This document shows, piece after piece, positions 1 through 5,984 of a DNA stretch of 10,411 bases. Each line of letters begins with the position of its first letter. Positions within the stretch are counted from its first letter, which is position 1. Source of the stretch: an uncultured Ignavibacteria bacterium (lineage in GTDB: Bacteria; Bacteroidota; Ignavibacteria; Tepidaquicellales; Tepidaquicellaceae); contig CALJIG010000038.1 of the NCBI GenBank assembly GCA_937974175.1, positions 1-10,411 on the forward strand, given 5' to 3'. A program made the translations under genes and the position numbers. The notes beneath the pieces were generated by a model that had not been told where the DNA came from, ran no database searches, and worked only from the letters and a program-made list of their open reading frames with translations.

Positions 1-1
1 T

Positions 2-700
2 ATGTATCAGTATTTAGAAGAAGAGTTAGACCAGCTCCGCACAAGAATTATAAAAATGGGAAGCTTAGTAGAAGAACAGATAGAACTTGCTTTCAAAGCT
101 CTGTATGATCAAAATATTGAACTTGCAAACATTGTTATTGAACGCGATGATAAGGTTGATAAATACGATGTAAAAATTGATAAGCAGTGCCAGCGAATTT
201 TTGCGCTTACTCAACCTGTTGCAATTGACCTGAGATTGATAATGTCCGCAATGAACATCAATAACGATCTGGAGCGCATGGGAGATATTGCCGTTAATAT
301 TGCCGAACGTACGATTAACTTCATAGGATATAAAGACCTCATTGATAGAATTGAATTGCCGGAAATGTATAAGAAAGTTCAGTCAATAGTTAAAGGTGCA
401 ATTGATTCATTCGTAAACAATGATGCCGAAATGGCAGCAGAAATAATAAAGCTTGATAGAATTATTGACAAAGCTTATGAGGATATTTTTGACAGATTGA
501 TACATGAAATGACTGAGAGCAAAGAATTGATAAAGCCATGCTCTCATGCGATTACCCTTTTAAGAAATATCGAAAGGCTTGCCGACCACTCAACCAATAT
601 TGCCGAAGATGTGATTTTTCTAGTTGATGCAAAAATTATAAAGCACAGAAAAGAAACAGACGAACCGGATGAACCTCAGACTTCAACAGAACTTCCTTAA
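2..700 (+). CDS. phoU: Phosphate signalling and transport regulator PhoU
   Basis: PhoU is a cytoplasmic all-helical protein that links the PstSCAB phosphate transporter to the PhoR/PhoB two-component system and holds the Pho response down when phosphate is plentiful. The 232-residue product has the usual family length. It shows the typical N-terminus (EEEL near residue 6, then KMGSLVEEQI at 18-27) and both copies of the metal-binding motif: ERMGDIAVNIAE at 91-102 and ERLADHSTNIAE at 191-202, one in each three-helix repeat. The acidic, proline-containing tail after about residue 217 looks disordered. The ATG at base 2 fits the family N-terminus, but the window starts one base earlier, so a start a few codons upstream cannot be excluded. 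The pst genes usually lie just upstream, which would be outside this window. The family call is secure; regulation is not visible here. Confidence 0.93.
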   Translation: MYQYLEEELDQLRTRIIKMGSLVEEQIELAFKALYDQNIELANIVIERDDKVDKYDVKIDKQCQRIFALTQPVAIDLRLIMSAMNINNDLERMGDIAVNIAERTINFIGYKDLIDRIELPEMYKKVQSIVKGAIDSFVNNDAEMAAEIIKLDRIIDKAYEDIFDRLIHEMTESKELIKPCSHAITLLRNIERLADHSTNIAEDVIFLVDAKIIKHRKETDEPDEPQTSTELP

Positions 701-726
701 TTTTTTATCATTGTAAAGACTTTTCA

Positions 727-755
727 GATTAAATATTATTATACAATATTTAATC
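727..755 (+). terminator. Perfect 11-bp inverted repeat between phoU and the receptor gene
   Basis: The arms GATTAAATATT (727-737) and AATATTTAATC (745-755) are perfect reverse complements around a 7-base loop. The stem holds a single G-C pair, at its base, and is followed by the T-rich TTTGTTT. It lies 26 bases after the phoU stop, so it may act as a weak terminator. It also ends one base before the TTG start of the next gene, so an operator or a translation-blocking hairpin is equally possible. The repeat itself is seen directly; its role is inferred. Confidence 0.45.
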
Positions 756-756
756 T

Positions 757-2736
757 TTGTTTATCATAAAGCCCGCGAAAAAATACTACATCTTCATTTA
801 CTTACTCCTGAGTTTTTTATTTATTAACTCCGTTTCATATTCACAAACCGATTCTCTTCGCAGAAAAACTGATTCACTCTCCCGAATACCTTTTGATACT
901 TTAAAAATAAAAAATACAGTACAGTTCTCACAGCAGTCTGATACAATTCCCTATAATGATTTTATCTGGAATGATAAAAGAAATGTATCAGAAGTTTTGA
1001 ATGAGTACTCCGGTTTTTTTGTAAATAATAAGGGACTTGGTCAGTTTAACAGAATAAGCTATAATAATTTCAATGATTATGAAATAGGATTTTTTAAAGA
1101 CGGGATTCAGATTAACAATAGTTTTTTCGGCATATTTGATTCAGAACTTATTTCAATAAATGAAATTGATAAAATTGAAGTAGTTTCAAATACTAGTTCG
1201 TTCATCTATGGCGTCAACTCCTACGGGAAAGCAATAAATATAATTACAAAAGATAAATTTCAGCCAAAGCCATTTTCACAGTTGAGATACTCGCAGGATA
1301 GATCAGGTTCATTATTTGCTGATGCATCGTTCAGTATTCCCTTCTCAAATAAATTTAATTTTTTGATAAGAGCCAATAACCATTCAGGAGATGGTTTATA
1401 CACTAATTCAGATTTCAGTTCATGGAGAGCAAACGGCAGAATGAGCTGGTTTCCGACAGCGAAATGGAATTTCAAGTTAGATTTTAGTTACTCCAAAATC
1501 TCCAGAGGACTAAATAATGGTTTAGACTTTTATGGAAAAGATTTAAGCAGCGAAACAGCAATAGATAGCTTGCGCGATACTAAAGCTTCAGTTTTAGATA
1601 GCACAGGCAGAGAGGAAAATAAAAATTACAACGCTTCGCTTTCTGTTTATACAAAAGGCTTAGGCAGCAACTCACTAGCTTCAGCACAATTTTACTATAC
1701 ACATTATTACAGAAGTTTTGGCGGGAAAGAATTTCCCTATCCTACTTCTTTAATATATACGCCGCATGTAGATGAATATTATAACACTGAAAGATTAGGG
1801 TTGAATCTTAGATTCAATAAACATCTTATTATTTCCGACGGTCAATCACTGGATTTTACATTTCTAAATAATTATTACCGGGATAATTATGATATAGAAT
1901 ATCAACCTGGTGGTTTCGGTAGAGACACACTAAACTATAATACTAGTTTTGGATTTCTTTCCGGAAAGATTGATTACAAGTTTAACAAGTTTTTTATATC
2001 AGCAATGGCAAAGGAAGAGATGTCTCTAAGCAATTCAACAGAGCCGAATTTTAGTTTTGGAGGAGAAGCAAAGCTAAAATTAATTGAAAACAATAATTTT
2101 GACTTGGGTATTTTTGCAGGAGGGAATTATATTGAATATAGATACACCAATCACTTCTATCCTGAATCAACTAATGATAAATTTTCTTATAAAAGTTATG
2201 AAGCAGGCTTTGATTTTAAATCAGAAAAATTAAGTTCTTTAATAGCTTTTAATCGCTCTAAATTTTATTCATCTGTAAAATTTAATTTAATCACCGGTGT
2301 GTCTAAATTTACTTTAAAGTCTGAAACCAATTTTAAGGTGAATCGCTTTTCCGGCTCATTACCATTTTTTTCCAAAAACGATATTTCTTATTCCGATAAA
2401 TTATTTAAGAATAAGTTAGACTTAAAAATCGGAGTTAACTTTAAATTTATTTCGAACTTCCAGTATTACAGTACTTATTATAATGAAAGTACTTGGGACA
2501 GATTTTACGGAGCAGGTTCTTTTTCAGGTTTATATGAAACTTTAAAACCAAGCAACAATAAATTCCTGACGGATTTTTATATCGGCGCAAGAATTGGACG
2601 CGCTAATATAAACTTCACTGTTGCGAATATTTTCAACAGCTTCTATTATGATACGTTTATGTTTCCGAGTGATGACAGAGGCGGGCTTGGGAATGTTGTT
2701 TCGAGATTTACTATAGTGTGGGACTTTATCAATTAG
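757..2736 (+). CDS. Outer-membrane TonB-plug receptor / porin-like beta-barrel protein
   Basis: This is a predicted outer-membrane protein of 659 residues. Residues 1-29 form a signal peptide (basic KPAKK, hydrophobic core, cleavage probably at SYS|Q). A plug-like domain spans roughly 64-165, ending in the characteristic stretch IDKIEVVSNTSSFIYG (137-152) followed by INIITK (160-165), as in TonB-dependent receptors. The remainder alternates aromatic and polar residues as in a large beta-barrel and ends in FTIVWDFIN, a plausible BAM recognition strand. The C-terminal part (from about 555) also resembles the putative porin family Porin_10. No carboxypeptidase-like N-terminal domain and no clear TonB box are visible, so TonB dependence is uncertain. 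The start is TTG at 757: an in-frame stop lies at 751-753, no ATG precedes the signal peptide, and there is no Shine-Dalgarno sequence. The substrate is unknown; lying next to phoU weakly hints at phosphate-linked uptake. Confidence 0.8.
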   Translation: MFIIKPAKKYYIFIYLLLSFLFINSVSYSQTDSLRRKTDSLSRIPFDTLKIKNTVQFSQQSDTIPYNDFIWNDKRNVSEVLNEYSGFFVNNKGLGQFNRISYNNFNDYEIGFFKDGIQINNSFFGIFDSELISINEIDKIEVVSNTSSFIYGVNSYGKAINIITKDKFQPKPFSQLRYSQDRSGSLFADASFSIPFSNKFNFLIRANNHSGDGLYTNSDFSSWRANGRMSWFPTAKWNFKLDFSYSKISRGLNNGLDFYGKDLSSETAIDSLRDTKASVLDSTGREENKNYNASLSVYTKGLGSNSLASAQFYYTHYYRSFGGKEFPYPTSLIYTPHVDEYYNTERLGLNLRFNKHLIISDGQSLDFTFLNNYYRDNYDIEYQPGGFGRDTLNYNTSFGFLSGKIDYKFNKFFISAMAKEEMSLSNSTEPNFSFGGEAKLKLIENNNFDLGIFAGGNYIEYRYTNHFYPESTNDKFSYKSYEAGFDFKSEKLSSLIAFNRSKFYSSVKFNLITGVSKFTLKSETNFKVNRFSGSLPFFSKNDISYSDKLFKNKLDLKIGVNFKFISNFQYYSTYYNESTWDRFYGAGSFSGLYETLKPSNNKFLTDFYIGARIGRANINFTVANIFNSFYYDTFMFPSDDRGGLGNVVSRFTIVWDFIN

Positions 2737-2771
2737 CACTCTTCAATTAACAATTAGTAATTAACAATTAA
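2730..2771. repeat. Phased heptanucleotide repeat (YAATTAR) at a convergent gene junction
   Basis: Reading in steps of seven from 2730 gives CAATTAG, CACTCTT, CAATTAA, CAATTAG, TAATTAA, CAATTAA. Five of the six units fit YAATTAR; the first contains the TAG stop of the receptor gene, and the second is an unrelated spacer of the same length. The block also folds weakly, with CTCTT at 2739-2743 facing AAGAG at 2770-2774 and paired AATT cores between. It fills much of the 61-bp gap between two convergent genes. No T-run follows on either strand, so it is not a standard intrinsic terminator, though it may hinder readthrough from both sides. Confidence 0.6.
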
Positions 2772-2797
2772 GAGAAAAGTTTAAAAAACAAAAAAAT

Positions 2798-3856
2798 TTA
2801 ATTTTTATTCAACATTATCTCGCACGCTTCAAATACATCTTCTACTGTAATTAACTTCATACATTTGAATTCATCTTTTCCCGTCCATAAACATTCAACG
2901 GGCTTTGGTGAATTATAAAAGCAGGGACTGCAATCTAATTCTATTCTTACGATTAAATGTTTCGTTCCCCATGGGAATAATTCCTGTGCATTGGTGTATC
3001 CGAAAATTCCAACAGTGGGGATTTTAAAAGCTGCTGAGCTGTGAAGAAAAGCAGAGTCGTTGGATACAAACAAATTACAAAATCTCATTCGCGCCATCGA
3101 GTCCATATAGTTAGAGGTGGAAGCAAGAATCCCCTGCCCGCCGAGCATTTCATCTATTTCAAGATTCAAATCAAATTCATTTCCGAAAAGTAAAATCTTT
3201 GCATCGTATTTTTCTCTTAGCAGATTACCAAGTGCAGCAAATTTTTCTTTATCCCAGCGTTTATGAATATGATTTTTTAAAACGGCAGAGCCGGCATGAA
3301 AGCCGACTAACAATTTATTCTGTAAATCATTTTCTTTAATCCATTCTTCCGATTTTTTCTTATCGGCTTCGCTTAAAAAAATCTCGAGTCCTTTAACTTC
3401 TTTCTCATTCATTTCAGTTAATGACTTCACCAGATCAAAATTTTGCAGGACATTATGCCTGTTAGGTACTTCATTAGATGTTACATTATTTAGTATTTCA
3501 AATCTAAAAAAATCGGAATGCGTATAGTTATGTCCCAGCCGTTTTTTGGCTCCAAGAAAATAGTTTACCAGATTGTATTCTGTGCGATTGGAAGGATAAA
3601 CATTTATTGAAACATCGTAATTATTTTTGCGGAGAGAAAGCAGTTCCTGTATGGATTTTAACTTAGACTGCTTTAGAAAATTTATATGATAAATTTTATT
3701 TAAGAACGGATTATGCTCATACATTTCCTTCACAGATTTAAACATAACAAGCATGTCTATTTCCGCCGACGGAATTTTTTCTTTCAACAGTCTTAGCGAC
3801 GGCGAAAACATAAGAGCATCGCCGTTGCCTGAAAGAGCATTAATTAAAATCTTCAT
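2798..3856 (-). CDS. Glycosyltransferase family 9 (ADP-heptose:LPS heptosyltransferase-like)
   Basis: This is a cytoplasmic GT-B glycosyltransferase of 352 residues, the usual length for family GT9, whose known members add heptose from ADP-heptose to the lipopolysaccharide core. The N-terminal glycine-rich acceptor-side loop is SGNGDALMFSPSLRLLK (9-25). The nucleotide-sugar half begins around VGFHAGSA (184-191), followed by HKRW (198-201). The family signature FVSNDSAFLH (263-272) runs on to IPTVGIFGYTN (279-289). Cysteines at 309, 312, 322 and 332 form the C-terminal cluster often seen in GT9 proteins of this type. The ATG lies 15 bp after the stop of the upstream membrane glycosyltransferase, so the two are probably cotranscribed. 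The spacer on the coding strand is pyrimidine-rich and has no Shine-Dalgarno sequence. The family is clear; the exact sugar and acceptor are not, so no symbol is given. Confidence 0.9.
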   Translation of the reverse strand: MKILINALSGNGDALMFSPSLRLLKEKIPSAEIDMLVMFKSVKEMYEHNPFLNKIYHINFLKQSKLKSIQELLSLRKNNYDVSINVYPSNRTEYNLVNYFLGAKKRLGHNYTHSDFFRFEILNNVTSNEVPNRHNVLQNFDLVKSLTEMNEKEVKGLEIFLSEADKKKSEEWIKENDLQNKLLVGFHAGSAVLKNHIHKRWDKEKFAALGNLLREKYDAKILLFGNEFDLNLEIDEMLGGQGILASTSNYMDSMARMRFCNLFVSNDSAFLHSSAAFKIPTVGIFGYTNAQELFPWGTKHLIVRIELDCSPCFYNSPKPVECLWTGKDEFKCMKLITVEDVFEACEIMLNKN

Positions 3857-3871
3857 AGGAAGGAAAAGAAA

Positions 3872-5866
3872 TTATTTCATTTCGGGAGCAATTAAATTCA
3901 ATCTTTCTGCCATTCTGTTTGCATTTTCGGAATCACCTCTTTGCATGTAAATTGAATACAATTGAACTAATGCATTTACATTAAAATTATCCGCTTCAAT
4001 TGCTTTTACATAATTATTAAATGCTTCATCTTTATTTCCTGACTGCATATAAACATCTCCGAGATTCTGATAAGCTGCACCAAAATTAGAAGGACCTTTT
4101 TCTATTGCACGCTTAAATGCATCTATTGCATCCTGCTTTTTACTGCGCATGATATTCATTCCATAAACAAAATCACCTACAAATTTTTTATCGTACTTAG
4201 GATTTTGCACAGCAGGCTTTATATTTTTTATATCGTTGTCAGATTTTCTTTTGTAAACTACATCACTGTAGCCCTGCTCTTTAACAGAAAACGGATAAGC
4301 ATAATAATTGTTAAGGAAGTCATCATACGTAAGCAATGCAATTTCAGCAAATGCGCTTGGCTTTATTCCTGTGGAGAAGTACATATAATCCGGCTTGCGG
4401 GAAAGAACATACTCGGCATTGTACTTACGTTCTTTCCAGTTTAAAGGAAGAGCGGATACTTCAGGTACCTGCAATGGTTTATGAGCAATTGTTTCATCGG
4501 TAAGACCGAGCATATCGATAACGATTACATCTGAAAAATAAGAAACTGCTCCGATAGTTGTTGCAGCAAGAACAAGCGGTCTGCCGAGCTGTGTTTGTTT
4601 TTTATTGAACCACGCTCCGGCCAGTTTCATTTTTTCTACTAAGCCGTTCTCCGTTTCAACATCCTTTTTAATCGCTTCCTTCTGTGAGTTGTAGTTAAAT
4701 ATCCCTACTGCAATTGTAATAGCAAGGGCTATTGCAACACCTGCGGAGGATTTACTCTTCATCTTTAACATAATATCTTCCAGAAACTTTCCGAACAGAA
4801 TATAAATGAACGGAAGAATCGGAAGGAAAAATCTGAATTGTTTTAATACGTCGCCGCCTACAAGAATTATATATACACAGTAAGCAAGTGTAAGCAGATA
4901 CATCAATGAAATCTCAAAAAAGTTTTCTTTCTTTCTTAGAAGATATAACGGCAGCGCAAAGACAATTCCGTAAAGCATATATGCAGCAAAGAAATTTTTA
5001 AAATATATCCATCCTGCATCAAAGTAAGCGGAAGAGAATCCTGTTTTCGCATAGGCAGTGTTCGGGAACGGATATCCGTAGTAGCTTAATCTCCATAGGA
5101 TAAATAATCCTGTAGGGACTAAATATACTACATAAGTAATTAAATTATTTTTTGAGAAAATATCTTTTACAAAGTCTCCCTTATTTTGACGTATAGATAT
5201 TATGACTTTATGAATTATTACCAGGCCGAAGAAGTACAATCCTTCAGGGCGTGTAAGCGATGCAAGAAAAATAAATAAAGCGAATAAATAATTCGGTGCT
5301 TCCGAGTTTTTATTTTTTATATAATAAAATATTCCGGCAAGAACGTAAGCAATGAACATACATGTTTCCATTCCGCTGATTGCCCAGAAATTATATGCCC
5401 CTGTAAGCACTAATAATATTACAGGGATAAGATTAAAAAGATAAGATGACGAATCTGATGTTTTTCCTTTTTTTGAATCCTCTTTGATTTCAATAAGAGA
5501 AGAAATTTTATATGTCTGAAACAAAACAAGTATTCCAAAGCCCATGCTGAGATACTGCGAAATGCTTTCTATATTCATCTTCATTGCATAAAAGATGCTA
5601 AGAAGCAGAACCCATAGAAGATTTGTATAACCTTCAACTTTTTCACCGGGATTAAAAACCAATCCGTTGCCCTGAACAAAATTTTTCACAAACCGGAAAC
5701 TGATATATGAGTCATCCTGAATGAAATTCACCTGATTGCTGAGATATATAAGCACAAATGAAAGTGCTATCAGAAGAAAATATATTACAGGTCGGTTATC
5801 CTTTTGTGCAGCAGGAGTTTTTATTTCATACTTTGTGCTTTGCTTTGCAGCGCTTTGTTTTGCCAT
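3872..5866 (-). CDS. GT-C membrane glycosyltransferase with C-terminal TPR domain
   Basis: This 664-residue polytopic inner-membrane protein has about twelve hydrophobic segments between residues 27 and 391. Its motifs are those of a GT-C family that includes mycobacterial arabinofuranosyltransferase AftB: DDSYISFRF (51-59, with the acidic pair expected in the first periplasmic loop for polyprenyl-phosphate-sugar donors), GLVFNPGEKVEGYTNLLW (68-85), SGMET (164-168), TRPEG (205-209), PNTAYAK (268-274) and GGD (337-339). A soluble periplasmic-type region follows, with DMLGLTDETIAHKP at 451-464. Residues about 560-660 form roughly three tetratricopeptide repeats (AIDAFKRAIEKGP, AYQNLGDVYMQSGNKDEAFNNYVKAIE). 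The N-terminal 24 residues are polar and basic. It probably moves a sugar from a lipid carrier onto an envelope glycan or protein; donor and acceptor are unknown. It leads a likely two-gene operon with the GT9 enzyme. The start is ATG with no Shine-Dalgarno sequence. Confidence 0.82.
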   Translation of the reverse strand: MAKQSAAKQSTKYEIKTPAAQKDNRPVIYFLLIALSFVLIYLSNQVNFIQDDSYISFRFVKNFVQGNGLVFNPGEKVEGYTNLLWVLLLSIFYAMKMNIESISQYLSMGFGILVLFQTYKISSLIEIKEDSKKGKTSDSSSYLFNLIPVILLVLTGAYNFWAISGMETCMFIAYVLAGIFYYIKNKNSEAPNYLFALFIFLASLTRPEGLYFFGLVIIHKVIISIRQNKGDFVKDIFSKNNLITYVVYLVPTGLFILWRLSYYGYPFPNTAYAKTGFSSAYFDAGWIYFKNFFAAYMLYGIVFALPLYLLRKKENFFEISLMYLLTLAYCVYIILVGGDVLKQFRFFLPILPFIYILFGKFLEDIMLKMKSKSSAGVAIALAITIAVGIFNYNSQKEAIKKDVETENGLVEKMKLAGAWFNKKQTQLGRPLVLAATTIGAVSYFSDVIVIDMLGLTDETIAHKPLQVPEVSALPLNWKERKYNAEYVLSRKPDYMYFSTGIKPSAFAEIALLTYDDFLNNYYAYPFSVKEQGYSDVVYKRKSDNDIKNIKPAVQNPKYDKKFVGDFVYGMNIMRSKKQDAIDAFKRAIEKGPSNFGAAYQNLGDVYMQSGNKDEAFNNYVKAIEADNFNVNALVQLYSIYMQRGDSENANRMAERLNLIAPEMK

Positions 5867-5920
5867 TAATAAAAATTAAAAAATTAAAAACTTTAAAAAT
5901 CTTTTTTAGAATCTATTGAA
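5867..5920 (-). promoter_or_regulatory. A-tract leader, probable promoter region of the GT-C/GT9 operon
   Basis: This strip lies between the terminator of the upstream gene and the ATG at 5866, so a promoter for the two downstream genes is expected here. It is almost pure A/T, with runs of five to six A (T on the coding strand) spaced about every eight to nine bases, such as ATTAAAAAATTAAAAAC on the plus strand. No convincing -35/-10 or Bacteroidota-type -33/-7 pair could be fixed by eye. The regulatory role is inferred from position and composition only. Confidence 0.3.
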
Positions 5921-5926
5921 AATAAA

Positions 5927-5956
5927 AAACGACTTTGTATTTAAACAAAGTCGTTT
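5927..5956 (-). terminator. Intrinsic terminator of the DUF2723 gene
   Basis: A perfect 12-bp stem (AAACGACTTTGT at 5927-5938 against ACAAAGTCGTTT at 5945-5956) encloses a 6-base loop. On the minus strand it is followed directly by TTTTTTATT. It begins 28 bases after the stop codon of the DUF2723 gene, in the right orientation, so this is a convincing Rho-independent terminator that separates that gene from the GT-C/GT9 pair. Confidence 0.88.
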
Positions 5957-5984
5957 AATTTGTTCTATTAAATTTAGATAAGCA

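Noticed and set aside
1260..1475. Minus-strand ORF of 71 codons inside the receptor gene
   Set aside because: It lies wholly within a well-supported gene, has no recognisable domain and is best read as an antisense shadow.
2542..2739. Minus-strand ORF of 65 codons at the end of the receptor gene
   Set aside because: It overlaps the C-terminal barrel strands of a supported gene and has no family features.
2730..2774. CRISPR-like or attachment-site repeat
   Set aside because: The units are only seven bases long and contiguous, with no spacers and no cas, integrase or transposase gene nearby.
3753..3950. Plus-strand ORF of 65 codons across the GT9/GT-C junction
   Set aside because: It is antisense to two supported genes and has no recognisable motif.
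4205..4444. Plus-strand ORF of 79 codons with a hydrophobic stretch
   Set aside because: It is the antisense reading of the soluble part of the GT-C gene; its hydrophobic look is explained by the opposite strand's polar codons.
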